A stretch of 64,000 nt of DNA. It comes from Aselliscus stoliczkanus. Taxonomy: Eukaryota > Chordata > Mammalia > Chiroptera > Hipposideridae. The notes beneath the pieces were generated by a model. The model ran no database searches. It worked only from the letters and a program-made list of their open reading frames with translations, and was not told the origin of the DNA. The DNA lies in NCBI GenBank assembly GCA_033961575.1, contig CM066734.1:79326001-79390000 (forward strand), in the 5' to 3' direction. Both the position numbers and the translations under genes were made by a program. Each line of letters opens with the position of its first letter. Positions within the stretch are counted from its first letter, which is position 1. This document shows positions 15,186 through 29,250 of the stretch, one piece after another.

Positions 15186-16916
15186 ATTAATTTCAGTGGC
15201 AATATGTTTGTTTGTTTTTTAATCCTAAAACTAAAATGATTTGGAGTTCATGTGTACACTTTACCAAGCAGGAAATTGGTTACCTATGTAGAATGGAAAT
15301 CAAGTCATCATATAATCATTATCAGAGGAGACATATCATTTGGACACACTATATTGACATAAGAAAATAATTTCCCCAAAGTGAAAAATAAGCCTAAGAT
15401 ATTGTAACTAAATAAAATACAATCAATCTCTTTTAGGAAAGACCTAGCTTTTGGATTATAGAAACAATGAGCAAAGAAAACTTGGTTTTACCCATTGTGG
15501 GGACGATCCTTCCATTGCAAAGGAAAAGACATTCGGTCCCTGCATTCATGCCTTGGAGCACAACACATCTTTCACAGCCTTTCCTGAACAGAGGAGACAG
15601 ATGTGAAAGAGCCATAGTGTGATTCTTTGGAAAATGTAGAACAGGACTTGAGTGTTGCCCTTAAAGTGATGGGGACAGGGAAAAGAGAAAAGAGAAATGC
15701 AGCTCTATGTATGATTGAAGCAAGAGTGACAGTAGCCAATTGGTTTTCAAGTCCATTAATACTCATGCCTATAAAGACTAGTGCAAATGTCTGTTAATTT
15801 AGCATGGCGCATAATCCACCTGGCCATTAAACTTCTTTTTTACTTAGTATAGTTTGAAGGATGATGTCCACAAAATAATACAGAGCAGTACACTTCCACA
15901 TATGAGTAAATCAAATATTGAGCACTTTATTATATTTTTTAGAATCAACTGCTTTTTAAAATTTGAAATATAAATATATGGCAAGAAAACCCACAGGTAA
16001 ATAAAAGGAAGAACACTGTCTACATGACCATATTTCAATTATTGCTCATTTCCCCCTGTCTCTTTTAAACGGTATCTCCAACTGTGGAACCGGTTAACAG
16101 CCTCCCAGAATCACTGACCTCCCTTCTAACTGACCTATAGTTACTAACCTCCCTCTAATTAACCCTCTCTCCATATGACTGTATTGAAAATGAAGTTACA
16201 GAGTTGTAGAATGTGTAAATGTTTGTGTTTCTTGTTTTTTACCCAGAGTAAACAACTGTGAAGTATTCTAAATCAGTTAAACTTGTCACTTTCCAGCAAA
16301 AGTAAAAAAGGTCAAACTCTTTTAAATAAAGGTGACTTGACATTTTCTTGCTGGATAAAGGAGTTATCAAAAGTTCAAATTAATTTCCCTAAACAATGGG
16401 ATAGGAAACTATAAAAAATATCAATTACAAGGATATTTCAGTAAACATCTTTTCTAATGAAGAGGGTAGAGGGAGTGGCAATCAGCATTTTTGGAGAACC
16501 AAAACAAAGTCATTTTTAAACTACAAGAAACTAAATAACCAGAAACAGTCAAACCCCTCTGTAACATTTATTCTAAATATTGAACAACCATAGTTACATC
16601 AGGTATTCATCTTGTGAAGATAAATGTCAGGTGGTAAGATTTGATATGTACACAAGGTTATGTAAAAATAAGAGTTTAAAATTAGGTGCTCCAAGAAGAA
16701 AAAAAAACAAACTAACACCAATCTAATTGCTGAAATTAGTGGTTTTAATTGGTTATGAGTCGTAAAGAAATGTAAAACTGTATCCTTCAAATAATTATTA
16801 ATCTAACCTTGTAATCAATTATTATCTAATAAAAGTTTTAATCAGTAGATAGGAAAAAATCTGATGATTGGAACAATTGCCTTTGTAAATAGGTGACTCT
16901 ACAATGCTTGAAACTT
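15186..16916. other. No gene seen; AT-rich unassigned sequence
   Basis: No coding frame, repeat boundary or RNA gene can be supported. All open frames are under 65 codons and lack family features. Confidence 0.5.
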
Positions 16917-16930
16917 CTCAACTGCTTTTT

Positions 16931-17366
16931 TTTTTTAAATTGGGGATTGGGGGAGGGGAACAGCATTGGGGAATCAGGGAAGGGGAACAGACAAGTTGCT
17001 GTCTTTTTGTTCTTCAGTCTAGTTGCAGAGGACGTTGCTTCACTGGCCCATGTTGGTATCATCATTGCGTTCTTCCCAGATGAGGCAGATCAGTCGCCGA
17101 CCTCTGGATGGTTGCTCACCACGGCTATTGGCAGCTCATGTTGGCTGCCAGCCGCTCACACTGGCTGCCGGCCACTCAGTGTAGCCTGTGGCAGCCCATT
17201 GCAGCAGGGGCTGCAGCCTACACCGTCGCCAGGGCTCACAGCCCAGCTCCAGGTGGAGCTGTTGTTAGCTGTAGAGGGCAGTGTCACTGGCCCTCACATG
17301 TGGGATCCGAACCGGTGCTGCTGGCGTCCCAAACCAGCTCTTAACCAATGCGCCACTCTGCTGGCC
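16931..17366 (-). mobile_element. tRNA-derived SINE, long form
   Basis: A complete antisense long-form copy from the T-run (3' tail) to the GCCAGCAGAGTGGCGCATTG head. Duplicated target CTCAACTGCTTTT (16917 on) reappears as CTCAACTACTTTT at 17367. The plus strand, which is antisense to the SINE, is open for 162 codons (16893-17381), as in other long copies. Confidence 0.95.
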
Positions 17367-17380
17367 CTCAACTACTTTTA

Positions 17381-20300
17381 ATCTCAGCCCTACTCTTATA
17401 ATGTTAAAAATACAATACACATTTGTTTTAGCCAGCTCTGTTACTCAAGATTTTCTTTAAAAGCATTCTTAAACAATGCCAGTAAGCTAGGCTAGCTTTC
17501 CTTGTTTCCTGACTCTTGGACTCCCATTGCTATTGTTACTTTAAATGTCTACAAATAGCCTTTAACATTCTCTTCTCTCTTTCTACTGTGCTCCTCTCTC
17601 ACGCTTCTTTCAGGACATTTTCTGTCCTTTGTGTCTTGTGTTTTTGTGTAGTTAAATATAGATTCTATTCAGGAGATCTTCCTTAGAACAGGACTTTGTC
17701 TTAGAAGTAAGCTTCAATTATTTAATTCCTGAATGTTCAGAAGATCATTTCTGTAGTTTTCTTGCATTCATGCAATTGTTCACTGAGAAACTCTGCATCC
17801 CATTTTCAGCTTTTCTTGAAATGTTTTTGCCAATTGGAAAATCCTTCAATTTGTGAGTTAGTACTTTGGAAATTTGATTTATTGGTTCTTTAGCTCTCAG
17901 GCTCCCCTGAGGAATGTAATCACCCTCTGCCTCCTCTCACAACGTTGGCAATACCAGAGGGATTGTTTCAGTGTTAGTAAACATACCTGCTCAGAGTTAG
18001 GGATTCATGGTGACATATTATCATTTAGTTTTTCTGGAAAGGTGTTTTTTTGTGTTTGTTTTCTGTCCTGCTTTCTATGTGTGGAAGATTCTATTTTTAC
18101 AAAATTAGTCACAATACTGTCTACTGTCACACATGGACTTCCAGAACCTTGTCATTTACTATCAAAAGGTGAAGTCTATTATATTCTCTTCCCTCCCATT
18201 AATTAATTGCCTTCATTAATACCACATGATCTTAGTGATGCTGTGCAACTTCCAAGTCAAGAGTCAAGATCTTAATAGGCAATCTGAGTTTAGCCTTGCT
18301 CATGTTTCTTTCTCTCAATGTTTCTCTTTGTCTAACATCTTGACAAAAACCTGATATATTGTAATTAAAAATAACTACTATTAAAGGATATGTGCAGATA
18401 CCTAAACATTATAGGTGTATAAACAAAATGGTTGAGTTTGGAAACTGCTTTAATTATTTTTTTCTTTCCAAAAAATTCCCATTTTACAGTGGTGAGATCA
18501 TGGTAATAGAATGGGAGTAATAGTCATTTAAACACTTCCATAAAGTGTATTTTTTTAATTGTTTGAATTAGCTCCAATCTACAGAAATTGTAGAACAGAA
18601 AAATGAATTTTTTAATAATTAGAAAAATAACCATTATAAAAATTGATTGTGCCTAATTTAGACTACCTTTCCCCCAAACCATATTTGTAAGAAAGTGCAA
18701 ATATATTTTTTACTACTCTTATTAATACTGCTTTAGAGTTTTTAAATATTTGTCCCAAGTGAGTTCAAAGTCTGTTGTAGCCCTTAGTTAAATTATTCCC
18801 AAAAATATCACAGAGAAATACGTACTTTAACCATCCCCCATTTTATAGATAACTTAGATTTTTAAAGGAAAACATTATTAATGTAAGAACATTCTATCCC
18901 CATTTAGAAATATGTAAAATATATCAAAAATATGAAAACTATCGAAAATATAAAAAACATCAAACTAAAACTATTAAGATGATTCCTTTTAATTGAAAGG
19001 CTACAAAAATTGCTGCTGATACTGAAACAGCTACTTTCTCAAGTTGCCAAATATTATTAGAAGTGATCCGACTATGACAACTATTTTGCATTAAGATCTT
19101 TAGAGAAAACAAGAAATTGCAGTACAAATTCACATAGATTTCTATCCCTCCAGCCATGCAATTACTTAAGAAAATAAAAAAGCTGGAATAACAGATTAAA
19201 TAGTTAAATATACAATAAATTTAAACCAAGGATCTATCTTATAAGTTATGGTTGTTATATATTTTCATATAGGACACCTCTGAAGGTTTCAGAATAATTT
19301 TAATTTCTTTCAGAACCATTTCTAAAAAAGCTTGAATATATGAGATTAAAATTGTCTCATCAATATTATGGTTCCATATTTTAATGGATTTTTTTTTTAT
19401 CTCTAGCTATTTTACTTCTAGCAGCATTTCTAATATTTATTTTATAATTATTTTCTGACTTTAAAAATGATTTAAACACATTTAATGTAATAGTCAAACA
19501 CTAAGATTTTGCAAATACGTAAAATATTTCAATTCATTGAAAGGTTTGTCAGTTAACACCCAGAGCAAAATTTTATGAATTGTATAACCGGAAAAATTCT
19601 GATTACTCCATAAAATAATGTCAAATTGTTAAAATTTTTGAAAGTTATATTTATTAAGGAAAGATGGAAAAATACATTGGTCTGTATTGACAGTGTTTAA
19701 AATGTTCCTTAAGTTTAGTTGTATGGGCATATATCATAGACACATTCTTGAAATGATGTTTAAAAGTATCAATCTTGCCTGACAACTCTAGAAATAAGCT
19801 GTTCCCATCTAATAATGTACAAGACAACACCAAGCAGCCAGAATGAGAAGGGGACTACATAGCAGCAAAGGTTCTGAGGGTCTTGTGTGGATGGTGGTTG
19901 GGAAAGTTGGCAAGGTCCTGTCTTGTATTTTGGTTAGAGGAGAGCATTTAGAAAGACTTTGAGAAAACACTCCATTCTGTACTGCTTGGGTATAAATAGA
20001 CATGCTTAAATAATAAAGGTTCAACTGTAATCAACCCTGAGATTTAAGGCTTGAGACTATGCTGGTGAATTACAGTAGACCCTTAGTTCAGAAATTGCAT
20101 GATTTAAAAAAAACCAAACATGCATATGTTATGTAGAATCTTATTATGTCAGACTGTCAAATATAACTTATATTATACATGTTATATCAACAAATATATA
20201 AAGGAGAAAACTTTGAATCAATAGAAGTAGCAGAAGGATTAGATTGGGTTACAACTGAATTATACTATATTACATAAACTATTTACAAGTGGAAAAGAGT

Positions 20301-21148
20301 ATGATATTTGGAACACACACACACATACACCTTTATACTAACACTATGATGTATACTTTTTTCTATATCAAAAAGGATACAAGCTCACTATGCTGCCAAT
20401 GCACTGAATTTGACTCACAGCAACTTGTGAGAGCCAGTTTTTAATATTCAAGAATTTTGTAATTTGGTTGTTAAATCCAGCTTTAAAAGTTAAATTATAT
20501 AAACTGCCAACAAAATAACTTATACAATAGTTAAAACAAAGATAATAAAATATCAAAAGTCATAATTTCTTAATTATATTGCAACATCTTACTATTATCT
20601 ATGTTCTTTAAGTTAATTACATCTATTATAATTGAACAATTGGGATACTATAGAATGTATGCTGCTATGAGTCTCTTCTGAGTCCATGAAAGTGGTATCT
20701 AATTTGAAAATGTCCATAAGATTATTTACACAATATAAATGAGCAAATGCCAAAAATTAGGGGCTTTTTTGGGAGGGTTGGAGATCCAGTTGTTAAACAT
20801 TCCTACTATATCATTGTGTGATACTTTAATATTAAATTTGAAAAGGGGTAATGTTCAATGCAAAAATACAGTATATTTTAAATTACAATCACCCTTTAGA
20901 TTTATAATGAAAATTTGAATCAAATTTTAATCTTTCGTTTCCTTACTTTTGATAGACATACCTCCATGATGATAATATTAAAAACCAATTTCTTAGCCAA
21001 TATGATAATTCTCAAATCTTTTCTTTATACCTAATAACAACCCTCCCCCCAATTGATTTGTATCCACCTGACATCTATGTTCAATATGTGCCTGTAAATG
21101 CTCAATTTCTGTTCTATAGTAAGAAAGTCACATTTAATGACACTTACG
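17381..21148. other. No gene seen; AT-rich unassigned sequence
   Basis: About 3.8 kb without a supportable feature. It includes a short CA run (20313-20330). No long open frame, and no repeat that I can name. Confidence 0.5.
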
Positions 21149-21158
21149 AGTAATAAGA

Positions 21159-21266
21159 TGGGCCGGCCGAGTGGCGCGGTGGTTAAGCGCTGGCTTGGGA
21201 AGCCAGCAGCCCCGGTTCGGGTCCCACATATGAGGGCCAGTGACACTGCCCTCAAAAAAAAAAAAA
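21159..21266 (+). mobile_element. tRNA-derived SINE, short form
   Basis: Well-preserved head with A box TGGCGCGGTGG and B box GGTTCGGGTCC, ending at GACACTGCCCTC and a 14-A run. The 10-bp target duplication AGTAATAAGA lies at 21149-21158 and 21267-21276. Confidence 0.96.
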
Positions 21267-21276
21267 AGTAATAAGA

Positions 21277-22464
21277 ATCTGCAGTACAGTGGTATTTAAA
21301 ATACCTGGTTCCATATACAGTATGTGTGAACTAGATTCACAACACTCTGAGAGAGTATAGGTGTTATGTTGAATTGTGAAAAGGAGAAACTTCTCAAATT
21401 TCCAACCAATTAAATCTTTCCAGGATAGTTGTTCTTAAACTTTGGTATAAAGAAGATTCGTAAACTAATGGTATTAAAATATTAATGGCTAGGCTTACCC
21501 CTAAGATTCTACTTCAATAGATAATGTTAAGCTAGGAACCTAAGTAGCATAGGTGGTCCATGGACCACATATTTGAAAACATACTTCTAGGAGGTACTAG
21601 TATTTAATTTCTGTTAAAAAATAAATGCAATGGGAATTGCATTTTCTATATAGTAGTCAGGAATTGCCTCTTATATACATCTCCAAATTGATATCTTTAG
21701 TTAGAAATTAAAATAAAATTTGATTTAAATAGGTAATAAGCAACTTGAAATTTGTAAGTTTGCATTTTATGACTTGCACATCACTTTTCCAAAGCCCTCT
21801 TTCCAGATTATACCAATCTAAAAGGATGGTCCTGTAAGTGAAAGTGATTAAAAACAAAAACCCTGTAAATATTGTTTCATTATTAAAGCTGTCATGGGAG
21901 TCTAAGGGCAGTCAGAGAGCTTCATTAATTAATACTTGCAACTGGGATCAAATTGTATAGGTCAGCTTCACCAAATATTTCAAAGTTGATGAGAAATTAG
22001 GACCACTAATAAATGAAGAATGAGTGGCATTAAATTAATGATGACTTTAAAGCTTCTGGGGTATTGAACTGATCATTTGAGCTTATGTGTAATAAGAAAA
22101 ACAACAAAGATGAATCCATGCAATTAAAAATGGCACACTTATAATAAAACTGTGACAAAACAGGCATAGGATATTTTATTTGAACTGAGGCACTTTGCAC
22201 TATTTTTTTTGAGATGATTAATATAAAAAGTTACCAAAAAAATCATGTTAAATATTTTAGTAATCCTCATGATAGTTCTGAAGTATCAGAAAAGCACCAA
22301 AAAACATTTGGAAACAAAGTACACATAAAACAAAAGGAGATATTTAATATTAATGTGATTGAAGGAAACGGTGGACTAAATAAAAGCTAACAATATAAGT
22401 TGTTAAAGAATTATGATTGAATCTAAACTCTGTGACACTGTTTAGGGACTATTTCATGATCTTA
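21277..22464. other. No gene seen; AT-rich unassigned sequence
   Basis: About 1.2 kb of AT-rich DNA with no supportable element. Confidence 0.5.
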
Positions 22465-22880
22465 TGAAATCTTCCCAAACAAGTCACATCTCTTACCATC
22501 ACCTCTCTCTCTGTCTCCCAGAAGTCCCATACATATCATGCGATGTCTAATCATGCAGCTCTTCAATCTGACTTACACCATGTGATCATTTCCCCTCTTT
22601 TCTTTTCCTTTCATCTAACTAAATCATTCTAATTTTTGGTTCTTAGTTTAGATGACATTTTCTCTGAGAAGATTTCTCTGAATTTCTTTCTGTATTAAGA
22701 ATGTGTCTATGTTCCATACCACTCTATATGTCCCATTGTTGTCCTTATCATCTTGCCTGAGCTGTCTACCCCACTAGGTTCTTGGAGGGGAAAAAAAAAA
22801 TTGATCTCCCTCATGTACCATATCATGATCAGTGTCTAGCAGAGTTCTCAGTAAACATGTACTGAGTACATGAATGGACT
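22465..22880 (+). repeat. L2 LINE 3' fragment
   Basis: The sequence follows the L2 3' region in order: a TCTGAGAAGATTTCTCTGAA stretch, a CCATACCACTCTATATGTCC stretch, CCCACTAGGTTCTTGGAGG, CAGTGTCTAGCAGAG, then TCAGTAAACATGTACTGAGT. L2 is an ancient mammalian LINE, and this copy is heavily diverged. Confidence 0.82.
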
Positions 22881-23257
22881 CAATAGTTTCTTAATTTTCT
22901 TTGATTGGAATATGAAGAAATTTTATTTAGGAACTGATACTGGAACAACTTTCAAGAGGCTTACCTGTATGTACTCTTATTTCTCAATATATTTTGCAGA
23001 GCAGTTTCACAAAATAAAGCCCATGGATGACCTGTATCAAAATCACCTGAGATACTGTTAAAATATCTAAGTCCTTGAATTCTACCCAATAACTTCTGAA
23101 ATAGAATTTTTAGAAATAGAATCATGAGACTCATAAACATACTAAAATTAATGTAACCTCCTGTGGAGAAAACACTGTGAGAATGAGGTTTTGTTGATTC
23201 TTGAGTACAGGATTTTATCTATACCATTAACTTATAAAGTATGGGATACAAAATTCT

Positions 23258-23531
23258 TTTTTTTTTTAATGAAATTTTATTGTTAGCTATGTTTTGTTAC
23301 ATATATTCTTTATTTTTTTTAAAGATTTTATTGGGGACTTAGGGGAGGGGAACAGACAAGTTGCTGTCCTTTTGTTCCTCAGTCCAGCTATAGAGGACAT
23401 CGCTTCATTAGCCCATATTGGTCTGTAGAGGGTGCAGCATCACTGGCCCTCATGTGGGGTCTAAACTGGGGCCCTGCTGCTCAGAGCTGCCCAAATCAAC
23501 TCCCAACCAACACTCCACTTTGCCGACCCCT
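23258..23531 (-). mobile_element. tRNA-derived SINE, internally deleted long form with extra 3' sequence
   Basis: A duplicated target (GGGATACAAAATTCTT at 23243, GGGATATGAAATTCTT at 23532) brackets the element. On the minus strand, the decayed head and first body part jump to the tail, with about 190 bp of body missing near 23425. After the usual AAAATCTTTAAAAAA end come about 50 non-SINE bases, then an AATAAA motif and a second poly-A at the target site. That is the structure of a 3' transduction. Confidence 0.85.
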
Positions 23532-24005
23532 GGGATATGAAATTCTTAACTCAAAGACTCATAGTAGAGTTTTTGATAGAAAAAATATGTAAATGTAAAT
23601 ATTTTGCATATAATGTGTAAATATAATATAAAGATACTTAAAAAATTGACCAGTAAATTCTGTGAAGTTGCATAAAGTAGTATTTCAGAAGGCAACTGAA
23701 ACAGCATCAAATGGACAGATACACTAATCTATATAGATCCTGAGTGAATTTCCAGGCAAGATTTGCCAACTTTTATACCAATCAGAAAGTTAGTAGAATG
23801 AGATAGTCTACTAGTGAGCTAGTTAGGAAGGATAAATGCATATTAGCTTCAGATCCGGTTGTTGCATGATGCATACGATGAGAGGCTGTCATTTGTGAAA
23901 TAAGATTAAGGTCAAGTCTGAAGTTATCTATAACGATACATTTGTTATTAGTGAGAAAGGAAAACTACCCTCACCCTCATCCCTGCTTTAAAATACCACA
24001 AGTTC

Positions 24006-24124
24006 AGGGCCTGGCTGAGTGGTGCGGTGGTTAAACGCTGACCAGCGGCCCCGGTTCGGTCCCACATATGAAGGCCAGTGACAATACCCTCAAAAAAACA
24101 AAAACAAAAACAAAAAATCAAAGG
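24006..24124 (+). mobile_element. tRNA-derived SINE, short form
   Basis: Head with a small deletion in the middle, a B box GGTTCGGTCC, and a (CAAAAA)n tail. A 17-bp target duplication TAAAATACCACAAGTTC lies at 23989-24005 and 24125-24141, one of the clearest in the window. Confidence 0.95.
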
Positions 24125-24141
24125 TAAAATACCACAAGTTC

Positions 24142-25424
24142 TTCTCTGTTACTTTTCAGTTTTTCTTTAAATAAACCTCTTTTAAACTGTGTCATAGAAT
24201 AACAATTCTTAGAATTATTTTATGTTTCAATTGCTGACCCAAGCAAGTTATTTGAGAATGAAAATAGCTAGTAAATATCTGTATAATCAGGGTGCCTGTA
24301 TACCCTAGTCTGCCTGAGACATTCTGATTTATTCCTGTATCCTTTTTATAATTACTAATAGTACCTCTTTTTATTTGCAAATGTTCTCCAGTTTGAACAA
24401 TAAATTATATGACACCTGAATTTTAAACAGCATTGGTAAGAGACATGGGTCCTGTAAAAATTTTTAGAAAGTACAATCTTTCATTGGTAAAGTTCTCGCT
24501 TTGTTTAAACCTTTGAAACAAAACCATTATATTACTAAATTACCCACAAAAATTACTCTTGAACAATTATAATCTCTGAAGCATCTGGAAACAATTGCAA
24601 AGGCAACTAACAAAATTTATGATGTCCTATCTCAGGTTGACCATCAACCCAACTCAAAATCATTTGACATGCCCTTTGTCAAATCCTTTCTGACTCCCCT
24701 CAGTCTTACAGATTGTATCCGGAGCAGTATTATAGGCTATTAGATTAAGTAGCAAATTTCTAAGTTTTGCCCATGTTGAAATGAGATTACTTTTCACCTC
24801 AGGTTTTAATACTAAGGAAAATTTAATAGTGGGAAACAGAAAACAAAATAAAGAAAAAGCAATTCTAAGCAATGAAAGAAATATCTAGGTAACAGTGTAG
24901 TTGCCTTTTCCTGGATAAAACTAGGGAAAAATATCAAGTCCCTCTCATGATAACCCAAAGAGATAATATTTAGAAGACATGTGCTAATATTTTGAAGATT
25001 TCATTTGAAGCTTAAGTTAGCATTCAAGGAGAGTCATTCCTTAAGCATTTACAGTTATATAAATTGGGAGGCAACTTCAATAATCTTTTCTGAAAGTTAG
25101 ATTCTAGACTCTGCCAGGTGAAGTTTGGAGTGTAAGAGTTTCATTTGAAATACATTTATTTTGGACAAATAACAAAATATAAGTAACTTGCTCTTAAATG
25201 CAACACTGTATAAATATTGAAAATTGATCATCCATCAATTCTGCAGCTTGGCACTGGCCTAATAACAATCAAATACTTGACATCTGGTTTATTTCTTATG
25301 AAAATATACTTCTTCAAATTTTACTTTTTAAGTACTTATGCTAAGAAGGATTCATAGTAAAACATAAATAACATCAAGTATCATCAATACATTTCATATT
25401 TATACATATATATACACACACAAA
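24142..25424. other. No gene seen; AT-rich unassigned sequence
   Basis: No supportable gene or repeat. A few short open frames lack any family feature. Confidence 0.5.
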
Positions 25425-25650
25425 CAACTAATGTTTATTGAGCCTTTTTGATTTTTCTAAGTACTGTACAGGTATTATCTCATTTAAACTTCAAAAACAC
25501 CACGAAGTAAGTATTTTTATATTCCCATTTTTAGAGACATGAAAACTGAAATACAAGGAGATTAATTAATTTTCCAGATTGGTCTAGTTACATCAGAGCT
25601 AGAATTTTGACACCAGAGCTTATATACCTAACCACTATATTATATTGCTT
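25425..25650 (-). repeat. MIR SINE, antisense
   Basis: It follows the antisense MIR order: TTATTGAGC, CTAAGTACTGTACAGGTATT, ATCTCATTTAAAC, then CCCATTTTTAGAGACATGAA, a GTTACATCAGAGCTAGAATT stretch and ACCTAACCACTATATTATAT. An ancient mammalian tRNA-derived SINE, about 25% or more diverged by eye. Confidence 0.85.
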
Positions 25651-28600
25651 TTCATTGATGTTTCTTTAACAAATGGTTTGTGAGTTTGTTCTCTTCACTG
25701 ATTTTACCACTATTTGAATGAATCCATTTTGGCACTTTGCAGTCCTAGAATTATAGGCTAGGTAATGGTGTTTGAGTTAAGAATGAGATATGTGTGATCA
25801 TGTGCATTACGTTGTATTACCATACTTGTGAAATACAGATTTTCATCTTTATAAATAAGTCATTGCTATAAACCTTTATCCAGTGCACTCTACTCCCACT
25901 CCATTACTATAAACTTCTTGATATTTGTTCTTCTAAAGGGTACAAATCCAGATCAGAAAGAAGGCATATGGGATGTTTCTGCTTGTTATATTATAAAGCT
26001 AAGCACCAGATTTCATCTTAAGAAGAAATATCAGTAGCAAGGATTCCAAACACTAATGATTAATAGGACCAAGAAAATAATGGGCATTATGTTCCTGGTT
26101 GCACACTGAAAAATGTCAACCAGTATTTTAATAGCTGTAGTGATCAGAAGGCAATAGGGAACTATGGAAAGTGTGGCAAATAAAATATATGCCCTGTTTA
26201 AAGTGTCAGACATGAAGCACAAGGACGATAATTTGCCTGTCTCTAAAGGCAAATCAGATACTTATGAAATATAATTTTTAAAGTATAGTAATCGGTGTAG
26301 TTTAAAAATATTTGCAAGCCAAACAAACAATCAAAATAGCCTGTGGTCCAGATTCAGTATATTCTGTCAGTTTAGCCTCTGGTCTATAGTGTATATCACA
26401 TATAGATGTGAAGAATTATGGCAGCTTCAATGGTACATAGTTCTTTTCTTTCCTTGGTCATATATACCTTTCAATATATGTACAAGGTGAAAGACTAATG
26501 TCCACTGAACAAATATATAATGAATGCCTACAGAAATGAATGTTTCTGTGATTGGTCAAAGTACTGAGGGCTTCAAAATTTAGTTATATTTTCTACACTA
26601 TGATACTAAAAATCCAAGTAGAAAACAAAAGCATAAGGAAATAATTATTATACATTCAGTGTATATACTTCTTTTGTAGCACTTAGAGTGGTAAGAAAAA
26701 CAGAAAAGAAGTGATTTTCTATGTCTGGCTGATGACCAGAAGGCTATGCTTTGAGTCTTGATCGAATCAGTAGGAGTTTTCAAGACAAAGAAGGAAGGTA
26801 GGAATAGAATTATTGGCTGTGAGAATGAATGTGCAGTTATATTTTGGTTTCAAGTGCCTGAATCTTCACACCAGGCCATTTATTTTTCAATGAGATTGTA
26901 GAACAGAGAGAAATGCCCATATACAATACTAAATAATATTAGAACCAAATCTGACTCAGAGGATTTTAATTACTAATTTACTTTAAAACATGTAGACATA
27001 ATCGCTCATTTATTTTTATTTTTAACTTGGGTAATCTCCATGAACTCTTACTGTTTGTCATGATAAAGTTTAGAAAATGATTAGTAAAATTTGATGGTCA
27101 GAAAAAGTCTTATTGTTCATCCAGTTCAAACTTCATCCAGTGTAGGAATTTCTTCTAAAGTTGTTGAGTTGCTACATCTACTTACATAATTCTAATTTAT
27201 TAAGGTTGTTCTCTTGTCTAGAATTGGATTTTATTGTTGGATAAGTCTAATTTCTAGAAAGTTATGTATTTCACTTAGTTCAAATCTGTGTCCATATAAA
27301 CACTATTTATTGATCTTCAGTTATTTCTTCTAGAATAACAGAAAATAACTTTTAAGTTTTTCACATAGGAATTCATAAAATGTTTGAAGACAGCCTATCA
27401 TGTTTTTTTTCTTTTTATATTCTATACCCAGGCTGTACCTAGCCAGTTCCTCCAATTTTTTTTTACTTATTATGTTCTCCAAACTGCATCAATCAGTTAT
27501 CTTTAATTATCCCATTACTCCTAGTAGAACCTCTATCTCTTACTAATATTTGAGGCATGATCATGAATGGAAAAGGATAGAACAATGTAAATGCATCAAT
27601 GCACAGTTGTCCCCTAGGCGGGAAAAAAAAATAATCCAAACTATGTGCCTTCCATACTAGAGATCTGCAGTGACAGCTAAGTGTGCATTTTTACATATTT
27701 GGTTTAGATTTAAACATCTAGACAAATCCAGTAATTTCCACTTCCCTGTGTCCTATATGTATTACACAGTGCTATCTTCACAAGCATTTCCATGAAAATT
27801 AAAAAGAAATCTTTCTTGAATTATTAGCTATTTACCGTAGTCTGGACCTATGTGGGCTACTCTATGTCATCCCAATTGTTAGTTACACTGTTTGCTATAA
27901 TATGTGCTTTATTAAAGCAATCTCCCTGCCTTTTTTATCCAAGTCTTTATTTAATTTAATTTATTATTTATTTTTTTTTTGCATTTCAAGCTATTCTTAA
28001 TTCAAACAAAATTGTATTCCTCAGTATTGTATTACTTACATTTTGATAAGTGACTCTGAGGAAAAGCGGTGTGCCAGATGGATTACATTAAAGTGAAACC
28101 TGATGTATTACATTTGAGTAAAATTATGAAGTATTTAAAAAAATCTTTCACATATAATCAGAACATGTATAAACATTGAGAACTATAGAAATAATAATGA
28201 GGAAATCATCACAAATATCTGGTGGAAAAAAAAATCGCTCCTTAATAAGATAGAACATTTGCTTATGGCAGAAAGGATAGACATCACGAAAGTAAAAATA
28301 AGTAATTATTCATGATATGAATATTATTTGCTAATTGCAGAGAGACCTGGCTAAACTCTGAAATATGTGAGATGCGTTGAAATTAGGAGAAGGCACAACA
28401 GGGACATGATAGATAAGTTTAAGTCATCAATAGAATCGCAACAAAATATTGCTAAAAAATAGACAGCATGTAAGGGAAAAATAGCATCAATGAGAGAATA
28501 AAAAGGTTTGGAGTGAATAAGAGCATTTCAAGATTTTAATAAATGGTAACCCTCTCCTCATCCAGGTTCACGATCAACAGAGATGTGGGCAAAGAGCTCA

Positions 28601-29230
28601 AGTAGACTATGGTTGACTGTCTCATGGTAGTTCCCAGTGAAAAACACATCTTCTATTCATGCCTATGTAAGATCACCTCCCACATTGACCTCAGACTTCT
28701 GTCACTTGCTTTGACTTGCTTTGAATGCAGTTTGGTATCCTTAGCTAAAGTATTGCAGCAGAAGAACTACCAAAATTAAATCCAGTGAATCCACAGTATT
28801 GAGAAAAATTTATTTTTGTTTTGTTTTGTTTTATTTTGTTTTAAGCCACTGAATTTTGGGGCTGATTTATTATTTGGCAATAAATCATTGAAACACTAAT
28901 GTAGATCAAACAACAGAGATGTTGGAGAACATGACTTAGGTTTACAGGTAAATAGCCTAATAAGATTCCTAAAACTAAACCCCAGAATTAGACTATCTTA
29001 CACCCATCATTCATGGAAAATGCCTGCCAACTAAAAGCCTGCCCCATAGGTGTTGAATTTGTCCCATGTAAAATTTGCAGCATGAAGGAGCAAAACTGAA
29101 TATGCCCTGTACAGGCAAGTACATTCTAAAAGAAAAATGGGCGGGGAGGGGGAGGGCTTAGTTATGCAAACTCAAGTTTATCTCTCTAGCTTAAACAGAT
29201 AACTGACTCTTTTTTCGCAGTAGACTCAGG
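25651..29230. other. No gene seen; AT-rich unassigned sequence
   Basis: About 3.6 kb with no recognisable gene, repeat edge or RNA. A T-rich (TTTTG)n patch lies at 28815-28845. Confidence 0.5.
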
Positions 29231-29250
29231 AAAAAAAGAGTAACAGAGGA

